Origin: Mariprofundus micogutta
Lineage (GTDB): Bacteria > Pseudomonadota > Zetaproteobacteria > Mariprofundales > Mariprofundaceae
Reading direction: 5' to 3'
Length of the DNA: 64,000 nt
NCBI RefSeq assembly: GCF_001895085.1
Contig: NZ_BDFD01000002.1
Location: 145,507-209,506, forward strand
The notes beneath the pieces are model-generated. The model searched no databases, was not told where the DNA came from, and saw nothing but the letters and a program-made list of their open reading frames with translations. Below are positions 28,093 through 36,972 of the stretch, in pieces. A program made the translations under genes and the position numbers. Each line of letters starts with the position of its first letter. Within the stretch, counting starts at the first letter, position 1.

Positions 28093-28986
28093 ATGAAACG
28101 CATTGCTATTGCAATTGCAGCCAGCTGTCTGCTGGTTTCTCCGGCTATCGCCGGTAGCCATGGCCACGACAGCCATGCTAAAGCTGATTCACATGCATCA
28201 CACGGACCTGTTGCTGACAAAGTCATCGCTAAACAGCGCGCGGCTCTGGCCAAAAGTACAAAGGGTGAAGGTTTCGGCCCTCAGTCCCCTCGTGACATTG
28301 ATGCAAAAGCCGGTAACAACGCTCGCGCCTTCAATGCTGCGCCTGCATACACAGAAATGAACCTGTGCAACATCCACTTCCATAAAAATGCTGAGCATAA
28401 AGGTGGCGAGTTCACGACTTATGCAGGTAACGGTGATGGCCATGGTTATCTGAGTGGTTACAAATACAACGGCACCCTGAGTGCTGCTGAAATGAAACCT
28501 GCTCACGGTAAAGTATGTGACAGTGCCCACGGCGCCCTGTCATCAGGTGACACTATTGAAGTTCACTACGTACACTCAACCGCTCAGGTTAAACCTGGCG
28601 CTACTCTGGGTTCTTGCCTGAGCAAAGCCATTGGGAACCCGCAGCTGCGTGTGGAAACACAGGTTTATGTACTGGTTAATGACAAGAACGCGCTCGACTT
28701 TGGCGATCTGACCAAACACGGTAAAACTAAAGGCGGCCTGTATCAGGCTTCAAACATCCCAAGCAACACTGGTACACCTGTACAGTATGAAGGCTCTACC
28801 ACTGGCCCTGGTTACAATGAGAAAGGTTCCCCGTTCCAGGTTTCATGGAGTGTTCGCCCTCAGGTTGCCAAAGTTAACATCGACAGTGTTGGCAAATGGT
28901 GCAAAGGCAATGCATTTGATGAAGATCATGCACACGGTGTAAGAAACCTTGTACAAAATCCTGATCTGCTGTCTGCAATCAAGTAA
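28093..28986 (+). CDS. Secreted delta-class-like carbonic anhydrase
   Basis: A 297-residue protein. ATG 28093 follows GGGAGGA, and the frame upstream of it (to 28003) is not needed. A signal peptide (about 1-20, ending SPAIA) is followed by a His-rich segment (GSHGHDSHAKADSHASHG) and the catalytic-type region NLCNIHFHKNAEHKGGEF, with further EVHYVHS and GSCLSK segments. These fit the delta carbonic anhydrase-like family first known from marine algae and also found in some proteobacteria. It would interconvert CO2 and bicarbonate in the periplasm or outside the cell. The His-rich leader may help to gather zinc. A strong terminator follows, so it is monocistronic. Confidence 0.82.
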   Translation: MKRIAIAIAASCLLVSPAIAGSHGHDSHAKADSHASHGPVADKVIAKQRAALAKSTKGEGFGPQSPRDIDAKAGNNARAFNAAPAYTEMNLCNIHFHKNAEHKGGEFTTYAGNGDGHGYLSGYKYNGTLSAAEMKPAHGKVCDSAHGALSSGDTIEVHYVHSTAQVKPGATLGSCLSKAIGNPQLRVETQVYVLVNDKNALDFGDLTKHGKTKGGLYQASNIPSNTGTPVQYEGSTTGPGYNEKGSPFQVSWSVRPQVAKVNIDSVGKWCKGNAFDEDHAHGVRNLVQNPDLLSAIK

Positions 28987-29016
28987 GCTGATTCTCTGAT
29001 TCAGCCGTAAAGCATT

Positions 29017-29046
29017 AGCCGCCTCCTTCGGGAGGCGGCTTTTTCT
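29017..29046 (+). terminator. Rho-independent terminator of the carbonic anhydrase gene
   Basis: A perfect 10-base stem AGCCGCCTCC/GGAGGCGGCT around a TTCG tetraloop, followed by TTTT and a further T-rich stretch. Confidence 0.93.
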
Positions 29047-29379
29047 TTGCCTTCACCACTTCACATGGTCTGGTGAAGAACTTATTTGAGTACCGGTTGA
29101 ATGGGAATCACTTTCATATTTCGTTCGGATGAGAAACCAGACACTTTTAAATATTACCACTTTATGGCCCATTATATGGGAGGAGAGTTAAAAGAGAGGG
29201 TATTAGAGCAGATGACCTCTTCTCTGGAATCCCTCTTGCACTCTTGTGCTCAAACTAAAATGAAATCATCCGCTAATTGATCTCTTTCAACGATGACTCG
29301 AGTGGTATTGGAATACTGTAAAGGGATATGAGCGCGCATGCATAGCCTCTTGCAGTACCGAGGGCTGATCAAGCAATGC
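29047..29379. other. Intergenic region without a supported gene
   Basis: A 333-base gap between the carbonic anhydrase terminator and the end of phoR. A 38-codon frame (29164-29280, plus) exists but has no ribosome binding site or promoter I can see. Nothing else recognised. Confidence 0.4.
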
Positions 29380-30549
29380 TTATACTTTATCAGTAAGCAT
29401 GACAGGCAGTTTGATTTCAGCGCGTAAGCCATGAGGCTCGATGTTGGAGAGCTGCAGCTGGCCATCATTTTTCTCAACCAGCTCTTTGACAATAGATAGA
29501 CCCAGGCCATGACCGCCGTCCTTACGGGTTCTGGCTTTATCAACACGATAAAAGCGTTCTGTCACCCGGGAAAGCTCCTTTTCAGGGATGCCACTACCCT
29601 GATCTTCAATCACAATGGAGGCGGTTTGCCCTGCTGGAATCAAGCGAAGCTGCACCTGACTGCACTGCGGAGCATGGTTCACTGCATTCACCAACAGGTT
29701 GGTTACGACCCGCTCTAATTCATCATCCTGAAGAGCCAGGATAATTCCGCTTGAATCAATATTGCACAATAGTTCGATATCATTGTCCCGGCAACGTGGC
29801 ATCAACATATCGCAAACCTGCTGCAGCACATCTTCAGCCTTACAGCATACATCATCTTCCCTGGCCGAAAACTCGATCTGATCCAGTGTCAGCAGCGCAT
29901 CAAGCAGGTGATTCACATGTTTGGCTTCATCAGCAATGACCTGAGCAGCCTCCTGGCGAAAATCTTCATCATCCCCGAATTTGTCCATACTGCGGGCGTA
30001 ACCCAGCAAGGAGGTCAACGGCGTTTTCAAATCATGCATCAGATTGGAGAGAAATGTGCGACGCTGGGCTTCGAGCTTGTATGTTTCCGTCATATCAACG
30101 CACAATAGTAGTGCCTGATCACTGCCCAGGGGTGCGAGCCGCGGCGACAGTTTGCGTCCATCCACATCCATATCAGGCAGGCTTGATGGTTCAGGCAGCC
30201 GTTTCAGTGCCGAACTGAATGCCTTATGCCAATCAGGGTCACGATAAAACAGCAACATCGATTGTGGTAGTTCGTGCTGACGATGCATAGCAAACCGTTT
30301 GCTGGCGATAGTATTTGCAGACAATATCCTGCCTGTGTGATCAACACGCATGACCACTTCATTCACGGCTGAGAACAGAACATCAAGGCGACGGCCATGG
30401 GTTGCAACTGTCTTCTCCAGGCCTCCACGGGATTCCTGTAATCTACGAACTTCAGTTTTGTACTGACGCAGTTGTTCATTCTTGCTGCGTGACTGAAAAA
30501 ACCAGAATATCAGAATGCCAAGGATCAGTAAGATCCAGCCAGCTGTCAT
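29380..30549 (-). CDS. phoR: Phosphate regulon sensor histidine kinase PhoR
   Basis: A 389-residue membrane kinase: one N-terminal membrane helix (about 3-19), a charged linker, a PAS-like domain (about 55-150, VNEVVMRVDHTGRIL), HisKA with LMHDLKTPLTSLLGYARSM, and the ATPase boxes NLLVNAVNHA, DQGSGIPE and GHGLGLS. It phosphorylates PhoB when phosphate is scarce, under control of the Pst transporter and PhoU, all encoded nearby. Its ATG overlaps the phoB stop (ATGA). Confidence 0.92.
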   Translation of the reverse strand: MTAGWILLILGILIFWFFQSRSKNEQLRQYKTEVRRLQESRGGLEKTVATHGRRLDVLFSAVNEVVMRVDHTGRILSANTIASKRFAMHRQHELPQSMLLFYRDPDWHKAFSSALKRLPEPSSLPDMDVDGRKLSPRLAPLGSDQALLLCVDMTETYKLEAQRRTFLSNLMHDLKTPLTSLLGYARSMDKFGDDEDFRQEAAQVIADEAKHVNHLLDALLTLDQIEFSAREDDVCCKAEDVLQQVCDMLMPRCRDNDIELLCNIDSSGIILALQDDELERVVTNLLVNAVNHAPQCSQVQLRLIPAGQTASIVIEDQGSGIPEKELSRVTERFYRVDKARTRKDGGHGLGLSIVKELVEKNDGQLQLSNIEPHGLRAEIKLPVMLTDKV

Positions 30550-31238
30550 TCTTTGGGACTCACAAAGCGATAGCCCATGCTACGCACTGTTTCTATACAA
30601 CTCTCTCTGCCGAGTTCTTTCATAGCCTTGCGCAAACGTTTCACTGTCACATCCACAGTCCGGGCTTCGACAAACACATCACGACCCCAGACATGGTCAA
30701 GCAGATATTCGCGATCACGCGTTTTGCCCGGTTTGTGCATAAGAATTTTCAATAACTTGTATTCCAGCGGACGCAATTCAACACGCTTGTCACCTTCAAA
30801 GACCACAGGCACATCAGGATCCAGTTCAATGCAACTGAAATCAGTCGTTCCGGTTTCCACCACCCGACTACGCCGCAGCAGAGCATTTGCCCGGGCTACC
30901 AGTTCATCCGGTTCGAAGGGTTTGGGCAGATAGTCATCCGCTCCATCATTCAAGCCCTGTACACGTTCGCTCGACATGCCCAGCGCTGTAACCATGAGAA
31001 CCGGAATATGAACATGGGCAGAGGAACTTTTAACCCAGCGCAGAATCTTCATGCCGCTGGTTCCCGGCAACATGCGATCAAGCACCAGCAGTTTCCAGTC
31101 ACTATCGCGCAGTGCAGCCAGTGCGGCATCACCATCTTCACAAATATAGGTAGAGTATCCTGCAGCATGGAGATGTAACGCGATCAATCGTGCAATCGGC
31201 GCCTCATCTTCAATGATCAGAATATCAGCATTATCCAT
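30546..31238 (-). CDS. phoB: Phosphate regulon response regulator PhoB
   Basis: From ATG 31238 the protein has 230 residues, the usual PhoB length, and AAAGAGAG lies just upstream. A start at 31304 would add 22 residues but would couple to the upstream stop (TGATG), so it cannot be excluded. The receiver has IIEDEAP, the phospho-Asp in LLVLDRMLPG and the Lys in PKPFEPDEL. The C-terminal winged helix (ELRPLEYKLLKILM, TVDVTVKRLRKAM, VRSMGYRF) binds Pho boxes. It is the likely activator of the Pho boxes annotated in this window, including one before its own operon. Confidence 0.95.
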   Translation of the reverse strand: MDNADILIIEDEAPIARLIALHLHAAGYSTYICEDGDAALAALRDSDWKLLVLDRMLPGTSGMKILRWVKSSSAHVHIPVLMVTALGMSSERVQGLNDGADDYLPKPFEPDELVARANALLRRSRVVETGTTDFSCIELDPDVPVVFEGDKRVELRPLEYKLLKILMHKPGKTRDREYLLDHVWGRDVFVEARTVDVTVKRLRKAMKELGRESCIETVRSMGYRFVSPKE

Positions 31239-31303
31239 CTGGCTCTCTTTATCACCTTTCATTAATGCTTGATACTGAGAGTATCTGCGATTCACCTCAA
31301 GCA

Positions 31304-31813
31304 TCAGACTCCCCTTTCTGCCATATACTGTTGTACAGAGACATATTCATGCTCCATTTTTAGCGACATTCTGGTCAGAAGGCGGAACATAAATCGAAGC
31401 AACAGATTGCCCAGCGAAGGATTCTCGATGGTAATCAAATTAAAATAGTGGCGATTGATCGAAAGTAGTGTCACATCACTCAGTGCAATCAAGCTTGCCG
31501 TGTGCAATCGCTCATTATCAAGGAAGGAAAATAGTCCGAACATCTCTCCAGCCGCCAGTGTCGTATCAATGCCTGAGTCCGGATTTGTTACGTTTACAGT
31601 CCCTTTCAGAATCAGACGCATTGTGCTGTCTGTCGGGCTATGCGCCTTATAAATCAATGTTCCTGCCTTTATATGATGCAGATCAAAAGATGAATACAAC
31701 ATCATGCATTCATCATCCTGAAGTTCCTGACACACAGGCATGCCACGAAAGCGGGTATAAAGAGGGTCAACAGCCATACATGCTTCGATCGCACAATGTT
31801 GATCAAGATTCAT
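31304..31813 (-). CDS. Cyclic nucleotide-binding domain protein, first gene of the phoBR operon
   Basis: A 169-residue protein made of one cNMP-binding beta-barrel (about 45-150): IKAGTLIYKAHSPTDSTMRLILKGTVNV, the phosphate-cassette region AAGEMFGLFSFLDNERLHTASLIAL, then two helices. There is no helix-turn-helix, so it is not a CRP-type regulator by itself; the Arg and Glu contacts for cAMP are not clearly conserved. It sits between the Pho box at 31847-31880 and phoB, with its stop overlapping a possible phoB start. A ligand-sensing role tied to PhoBR is inference. This gene is not part of the classic phoBR operon. Confidence 0.8.
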   Translation of the reverse strand: MNLDQHCAIEACMAVDPLYTRFRGMPVCQELQDDECMMLYSSFDLHHIKAGTLIYKAHSPTDSTMRLILKGTVNVTNPDSGIDTTLAAGEMFGLFSFLDNERLHTASLIALSDVTLLSINRHYFNLITIENPSLGNLLLRFMFRLLTRMSLKMEHEYVSVQQYMAERGV

Positions 31814-31846
31814 ATTTATCTATTTCCTCCTACTATAAATAAGGGC

Positions 31847-31880
31847 ATAATCGCGCGCCTTTATGACAAGGGGATGACAT
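31847..31880 (-). promoter_or_regulatory. Pho box and -10 of the phoBR operon
   Basis: On the minus strand: ATGTCAT (31880-31874), CCCC, TTGTCAT (31869-31863), then 10 bases and a -10-like GATTAT (31852-31847). The 7+4+7 layout matches the PhoB consensus. It points to autoregulation. It also lies 81 bases before the divergent porin 1 gene. Confidence 0.75.
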
Positions 31881-31961
31881 TTCCAAAAAAACAGGATGTT
31901 TTTATTTCAGGCATGCATATATGACCTGAGTATTTTTTTATCAAGACACCGGGAGAAAAAC

Positions 31962-33092
31962 ATGAGAAACACCATCAAAACCGTTGCTGCGGCTGCAATG
32001 CTGGCATTCGCAACACCAGCTATGGCTGGCGGCGTAACTGTTGCTGAAGACGGCGACAGCAAACTGAAACTCGAAGCTCTGCTTTACCTTAACAGTTACT
32101 CGCAGAAGGCTGACACCATCACGGCAGCTGGTACCACGACGACCAAAACTGCAGGTCTGGCAGTCGACCGCGCATACTTCACTGCCAAATATTTCTTCAA
32201 CGAAGACTGGATGATGCGCATCACCCTTGATGCCGGTAATGATCAGAGTCTGGCAGGCAAAAAACAGAATGTATTCCTGAAAGCAGCTTATGTTGAAGGC
32301 AAACTTCTTGGTGATGCAGCTGTGTTACGTGTTGGTCAGTCACATACACCCTGGATCGATTACGAACAGGGATTGTGGAAACACCGCTACGCTTCTCAGG
32401 TGATGACAGACCGATACAAATTCGATGATTCTTTTGATCTGGGCCTTGGCCTGAAAGGCACCCTGGCTGATGGCATGATTAAGTATTTCATTACTGAGAC
32501 CAATGGCTCAGGATATGCAAATGCACGGCGCACTGCACGCATTGATCTGAATGCACGCATCGGCATCTATCCTGTTGAAGGCCTCACTCTGGACTTCCAG
32601 TTCCGCGATGGTAATCGTGGCACCCGTACCTCTGTAACCAAAGGCATCAAAACCACTTTGATGCAGGCTATGGTTTCTTATGGCACCAGTGACTTCCGCA
32701 TTGGCGGCAACTATATTGCAAACAAAGATAAAGCTAATGGAGCTACAACTGTAAGCATTCACCATGGTGGTGCTGTAAGCAGTGGTTATAACTTCAACAC
32801 TCTGGTTGCAGGCGATCAGGTTAAATCAAATGCATACGGTCTGTGGGCATGGGCCAAGCTTCCAGCTAATTTTGGCGTCTTCGGTCGTTTTGAAAATATG
32901 AACAACAAGCTCAATGGCGGGGTTACTAAAGAGAAGATGACCCGTTTCATGGGCGGTATCGAATACACTGAAATCAAAGGTGTAAGGTTTGCACTTGTGG
33001 CAGACTCGAATAAGCTGACAAACCGTGGTGGTGTAACCGCCAACTCACGTAAAGATATTCGCTTCGGTCTCTACTCCGAGGTAAAACTGTAA
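31962..33092 (+). CDS. Outer-membrane porin 1 of a tandem pair
   Basis: A 376-residue beta-barrel protein. ATG 31962 follows GGGAGA; the frame upstream of it is not coding. The signal peptide ends at ATPAMA-G. The body shows alternating strands (KLKLEALLYLNSYS, AYFTAKYFFNEDWMMRITLDAGND, VLRVGQSHTPWIDYEQGLWKHRY). It is clearly paralogous to the porin at 33289 and both end in a -KL residue pair rather than the common terminal Phe. The family resembles OprO/P-type porins. Its place in a phosphate island suggests Pi or polyphosphate uptake, which is inference. No Pho box on its own strand was found. Confidence 0.82.
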   Translation: MRNTIKTVAAAAMLAFATPAMAGGVTVAEDGDSKLKLEALLYLNSYSQKADTITAAGTTTTKTAGLAVDRAYFTAKYFFNEDWMMRITLDAGNDQSLAGKKQNVFLKAAYVEGKLLGDAAVLRVGQSHTPWIDYEQGLWKHRYASQVMTDRYKFDDSFDLGLGLKGTLADGMIKYFITETNGSGYANARRTARIDLNARIGIYPVEGLTLDFQFRDGNRGTRTSVTKGIKTTLMQAMVSYGTSDFRIGGNYIANKDKANGATTVSIHHGGAVSSGYNFNTLVAGDQVKSNAYGLWAWAKLPANFGVFGRFENMNNKLNGGVTKEKMTRFMGGIEYTEIKGVRFALVADSNKLTNRGGVTANSRKDIRFGLYSEVKL

Positions 33093-33113
33093 GCATCTGA
33101 ATCCTTACTGATA

Positions 33114-33143
33114 GGGCCTGCATGTTTGCAGGCCCTTTTTTTT
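33114..33143 (+). terminator. Rho-independent terminator of porin 1
   Basis: A 9-base perfect stem GGGCCTGCA/TGCAGGCCC with a TGTT loop, followed by eight T. Confidence 0.93.
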
Positions 33144-33180
33144 ATTCTTGAATTAGCTAATTCATTCATACAACTCATCA

Positions 33181-33236
33181 ATGTCATCTTGCTGTCACAT
33201 TGATGACATGATGCTGTCATACAGCTCTCCTAATGT
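33181..33236 (+). promoter_or_regulatory. Four-unit Pho box array and -10 of porin 2
   Basis: Units ATGTCAT (33181), CTGTCAC (33192), ATGACAT (33203, weaker) and CTGTCAT (33214) are spaced exactly 11 bases apart. Ten bases after the last unit is a -10-like TAATGT (33231-33236). This equals two Pho boxes in tandem. Confidence 0.8.
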
Positions 33237-33288
33237 TCGCCGCAACCCAGATATAGGGACTCGTTTTGAATAAACACAGGAGAACAAC

Positions 33289-34443
33289 TTGAAAGCTACA
33301 ATTAGAACTATTGCAGCGCTTGCCACGATGGCATTTGCAACCCCGGCGATCGCGGGCGGCGTAAGCGTATACGACGATGGCGAGAGCAAACTGAAAATCG
33401 AAGCGCTGATTTACGCGAACAGCTTTTATCAGACAGATGACCGCGTTACTACAGGAACCAGCGTAAAGACTAAAACTACCGGTACACATATTGACCGTGC
33501 CTACTTTACTGCTAAATACTACTTCAACAACGACTGGATGATGCGTCTGACTACCGATATGGGTAATGAAGCCGCTCTAGGTAAAGACCAGAATATTTAT
33601 CTGAAATATGCATATGTAGAAGGTAAACTGGCTGGTAAGGCTGCTGTAATGCGTTTGGGTCAGTCTCACACCCCATGGATCGACTATGAGCAGGGCCTTT
33701 GGAAACACCGTTATGTTGCAAAAGTAATGTCCGACACCTATAAATTTGATACTTCTGCTGATCTGGGCTTTGGTCTGAAAGGTAAACTGGCTGATGGGAT
33801 GGTTGATTACTTTGTGACTGCCACTAACGGTACAGGTTACGGCAAAGGCAACCCTACTTCCGGCACTGAAGCTGGTCAGTATGGCGCCCGTGTCGGCATT
33901 CACCCAATCAAGGGGCTGGACATCGACTTCGGTTTCAATTCCGGATACAAAGGCACTCGCAAAAACATTAACAATGTAAAAACTCTTGGCGTAAAATCTG
34001 ACCTGACTCAGGCTATGATCTCTTACGGCACGAAAGAGTTCCGTTTGGGTGCCAACTACATGGTAAACAAAGATAAAGCCAAGTCTGCCACAGCTTCATC
34101 TTCACATGGTGGCAACACCAGTTCCGGTTTCACAACAGCACTTGCTGGTGATGAAGTGAAATCTACCGGTTATGCAGTTTGGGGCTGGGCCAAGATTCCC
34201 GGCACTCAGATTGGCGCATTCGGTCGCTTTGAAAACTTGAAGAACCAGAAAACAAGTGGCGGCGTAGTAACCCCAACCAAAGAAAAAATCGACCGTTTCG
34301 TTGCTGGCCTGGAATACAGCCCTATCAAGAACATCACTTTTGCTGCTGTTGTTGACTCATCCAAGCTGAAAAACCGTGGTGGCAACTCTGCAGTTACTGA
34401 TAAGGACTTCCGCTGGGGTCTTTACTCTCAGATCAAACTGTAA
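33289..34443 (+). CDS. Outer-membrane porin 2, under a Pho box array
   Basis: A 384-residue porin starting at TTG 33289, with AGGAGA six bases upstream; no ATG is near the signal peptide (MKATIRTIAALATMAFATPAIA). It shares long segments with porin 1 (GQSHTPWIDYEQGLWKHRY, AYFTAKYYFNNDWMMR), so the genes arose by tandem duplication. Unlike porin 1 it has a strong Pho box promoter of its own. It would let phosphate cross the outer membrane during starvation. It ends at its own terminator, then pstS follows. Specificity for phosphate is inferred from control and context. Confidence 0.85.
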   Translation: MKATIRTIAALATMAFATPAIAGGVSVYDDGESKLKIEALIYANSFYQTDDRVTTGTSVKTKTTGTHIDRAYFTAKYYFNNDWMMRLTTDMGNEAALGKDQNIYLKYAYVEGKLAGKAAVMRLGQSHTPWIDYEQGLWKHRYVAKVMSDTYKFDTSADLGFGLKGKLADGMVDYFVTATNGTGYGKGNPTSGTEAGQYGARVGIHPIKGLDIDFGFNSGYKGTRKNINNVKTLGVKSDLTQAMISYGTKEFRLGANYMVNKDKAKSATASSSHGGNTSSGFTTALAGDEVKSTGYAVWGWAKIPGTQIGAFGRFENLKNQKTSGGVVTPTKEKIDRFVAGLEYSPIKNITFAAVVDSSKLKNRGGNSAVTDKDFRWGLYSQIKL

Positions 34444-34455
34444 GCAAAAGAGTAT

Positions 34456-34487
34456 AACCGGTCGGACTTGGTCCGGCCGGTTTTTTT
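34456..34487 (+). terminator. Rho-independent terminator of porin 2
   Basis: A 12-base stem (AACCGGTCGGAC with GTCCGGCCGGTT, one mismatch) around a TTG loop, followed by seven T. Some read-through is likely because pstS starts 34 bases later without a visible promoter. Confidence 0.9.
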
Positions 34488-34520
34488 ATCTTAACACCTT
34501 CAATCTAATAGGAGAAAAGC

Positions 34521-35570
34521 ATGAAGAAGATTATTTTATCTGCCGTTGCCCTGCTTGTTGCCGCGAACGTTGCACAAGCCAGCGAACAGATCCATATCGT
34601 AGGTTCATCTACCGTATACCCGTTCTCCAGCTATGTAGCTGAAGAGCTCGGTGCCACCACCAAATTCAAAACACCCGTCGTTGAATCCACCGGCTCCGGT
34701 GGCGGCATGAAACTGTTCTGCGCTGGTAACGGCATGGACACCCCTGATATCACCAATGCTTCACGTCGCATGAAAGCCAAAGAGTATAAAAAATGTCAGG
34801 AAAATGGCGTTAAATATATCACTGAAGTTGTTGTTGGTTATGACGGCATCGCCCTGGCACAGAGCAAAGACACAGCACCACTGAACCTGACTCGCAAGCA
34901 GATTCTTCTGGCTGTTGCTGCAGAAGTACCAAACAAAGAAGGCACTGCACTGATTGCCAACCCATACCACTTCTGGAACGAAATCGATGCCAGCCTGCCA
35001 CACCGTAAAATCACTTTCTACGGCCCTCCAACTTCATCGGGTACCCGTGATGCATTTGAAGACCTGACCATGAAAGCTGTGGCCAAAAAGATGGATGTTT
35101 ATACCAAGCTGTATAAAGCAGACAAAAAAGCCAACAAAAAGTACAAGAAATATCATGAAGTGCGTCAGGACGGCGTTTATGTTCCATCCGGTGAAAATGA
35201 TAACCTGATTGTACAGAAGCTGACCAAAGATGCAGATGCACTGGGTATCTTCGGTTACTCATATCTGGCTGAAAACTCTGACCGTATCGCAGCTGCAACT
35301 GTTAAAGGTATTGCCCCATCACCTGAAGCGGTTCAGGACGGTTCATACAAACTGTCTCGTTCACTGTACTTCTATATCAAGAAGTCTCACATGGACAAAG
35401 TGCCTGGCATGAAAGAGTACATCAAGCTGTTCACATCCGAGCAGATGATCGGTGATGACGGTGCATGCACTGACATCGGCCTGATCGCCCTACCGGAAGA
35501 AATGCGTGCGAAATACCGTACTCAGGCAGCAAGTCTGACCAATCTGAAACCTGAAGACCTCAAGAAATAA
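34521..35570 (+). CDS. pstS: Phosphate ABC transporter periplasmic binding protein PstS
   Basis: A 349-residue protein with a signal peptide (about 1-20, ending AQA-S). Phosphate-contact loops are visible: VGSSTVYPF near the N-terminus, STGSGGGMKLFC, and PTSSGTRDAFEDL. It captures phosphate in the periplasm for PstCAB. A ribosome binding site (AGGAG) precedes ATG 34521. It lies between two terminators, so it is expressed at its own level, probably by read-through from the Pho-box promoter of porin 2. The Lys-rich stretch (ADKKANKKYKKYHE) in the second lobe is unusual and may be lineage-specific. Confidence 0.95.
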   Translation: MKKIILSAVALLVAANVAQASEQIHIVGSSTVYPFSSYVAEELGATTKFKTPVVESTGSGGGMKLFCAGNGMDTPDITNASRRMKAKEYKKCQENGVKYITEVVVGYDGIALAQSKDTAPLNLTRKQILLAVAAEVPNKEGTALIANPYHFWNEIDASLPHRKITFYGPPTSSGTRDAFEDLTMKAVAKKMDVYTKLYKADKKANKKYKKYHEVRQDGVYVPSGENDNLIVQKLTKDADALGIFGYSYLAENSDRIAAATVKGIAPSPEAVQDGSYKLSRSLYFYIKKSHMDKVPGMKEYIKLFTSEQMIGDDGACTDIGLIALPEEMRAKYRTQAASLTNLKPEDLKK

Positions 35571-35594
35571 TACCTCTTTATTTCGTAAGAAGGA

Positions 35595-35625
35595 GCAGGC
35601 CGGGTTACCCGGCCTGCTTTTTTTT
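35595..35625 (+). terminator. Rho-independent terminator after pstS
   Basis: A perfect 10-base stem GCAGGCCGGG/CCCGGCCTGC with a TTA loop and eight T. Confidence 0.95.
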
Positions 35626-35631
35626 GCACAG

Positions 35632-35673
35632 CTGTCACCTTTGTCATCAACTTGTCACACTTCTTCCTATACT
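35632..35673 (+). promoter_or_regulatory. Pho box and -10 of the pstCAB-phoU operon
   Basis: TTGTCAT (35641-35647), CAAC, TTGTCAC (35652-35658) form a 7+4+7 Pho box. An extra CTGTCAC unit lies 9 bases further upstream (35632-35638). A good -10, TATACT, is at 35668-35673. pstC starts 53 bases later. Confidence 0.8.
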
Positions 35674-35726
35674 CCCCCCCATCCTCAGGGATGAATGCTT
35701 TAAAATAAAATCACTACAGGCAATTA

Positions 35727-36971
35727 ATGATATATTCTGATCTGTTTTTCTGGCTTTTTGGTGGTCTGATCCCTCTCGGTATCACGGCTTATATGGTTGC
35801 ACGCTCTAAAGCACTGGGTACAGAACAGGATGGTTCACGCCTGCACTCTCTTCCCGGTTATTATGGCTGGTATGCCGTTATCTGGCTGGCCATGCCTGCC
35901 ATGCTCAGCGGCCTTCTTTTCAGCTTCATCCACATGTTCGGTGTATTCTCCATTCCTGCACCAATGCTGCTTGGTACCATGTTCACTATTGGTGGTCTGG
36001 GACTCTGGTATGGACTCAGCCATATCAAGGCGGACTTCAGAGCACGTGAAAAAGTTGAAAAAGTTACAACGGGCCTGCTCATTGTTTCCGCCAGCATCTC
36101 CATTCTGACCACGCTCGGCATTGTGCTGTCAGTAGTTTTTGAATCTATAAACTTCTTTCAGGTCATCTCATTCTGGGATTTCATTACCGGAACCAAATGG
36201 GAGCCCGATACGGCATTCCTGATCGGTGCGGGCCGCGACACAGCAGGTATGGCACCACCGGCATTCGGTGCAGTACCAATCTTTGCCGGCACTTTCATGA
36301 TCACAACCATCGCTATGTTTGTTGCTGTGCCAGTTGGCCTGTTTTCAGCCATATATATGTCAGAATACGCCTCACATGCAGCGCGTGGCAGACTCAAACC
36401 CATGCTGGAGATTCTGGCCGGTATACCAACTGTGGTTTACGGCTTTTTTGCAGCCATCACGATCAGCCCGATGATTGTAAATGCAGCCCATGCACTGGGT
36501 TTGCAAGCCGATTATACCAATGCACTCGCGCCGGGTCTGATTATGGGGGTGATGATCATTCCGTTCGTATCTTCGCTATCCGATGATGTAATCAAGGCTG
36601 TACCGCAAGGATTGCGAGACGGCTCCATGGCATTGGGCACAACCAAAGCTGAAACCATCCGCCATATTGTTTTGCCGGCAGCCATGCCCGGCATCGTGGC
36701 CGCTTTTCTTCTGGCTACATCCCGTGCCATCGGTGAAACCATGATTGTTGTGATGGCCGCTGGCCTCAGGCCAAACCTGACTGCCAATCCGCTGGAAGGT
36801 ATTACCACCGTGACTGTAAAAATTGTGGAGGCATTGACTGGTGATCAGGAGTTTGATTCCGCCTTCACTCAGTCGGCTTTCGCACTTGGATTTGTGCTAC
36901 TACTGATCACACTGATACTGAATATTGTTTCAAATATTGTCGTACGTAAATTCAAACAGAGGTACGATTAA
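35727..36971 (+). CDS. pstC: Phosphate ABC transporter permease PstC
   Basis: A 414-residue inner-membrane protein. It is longer than E. coli PstC (319) because of an N-terminal extension with extra membrane segments (about 1-120). The permease core follows, with the EAA-type loop VPQGLRDGSMALGTTKAETIRHIVLPAAMPGI near residue 290 that docks on PstB, and typical segments such as GIPTVVYGFFA. It forms the channel with PstA. A Pho box precedes the operon; the pstA start is one base after its stop. Confidence 0.95.
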   Translation: MIYSDLFFWLFGGLIPLGITAYMVARSKALGTEQDGSRLHSLPGYYGWYAVIWLAMPAMLSGLLFSFIHMFGVFSIPAPMLLGTMFTIGGLGLWYGLSHIKADFRAREKVEKVTTGLLIVSASISILTTLGIVLSVVFESINFFQVISFWDFITGTKWEPDTAFLIGAGRDTAGMAPPAFGAVPIFAGTFMITTIAMFVAVPVGLFSAIYMSEYASHAARGRLKPMLEILAGIPTVVYGFFAAITISPMIVNAAHALGLQADYTNALAPGLIMGVMIIPFVSSLSDDVIKAVPQGLRDGSMALGTTKAETIRHIVLPAAMPGIVAAFLLATSRAIGETMIVVMAAGLRPNLTANPLEGITTVTVKIVEALTGDQEFDSAFTQSAFALGFVLLLITLILNIVSNIVVRKFKQRYD

Positions 36972-36972
36972 G

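Noticed and set aside
29164..29280. 38-codon frame between the carbonic anhydrase and phoR
   Set aside because: No ribosome binding site, promoter or recognisable composition; probably chance.
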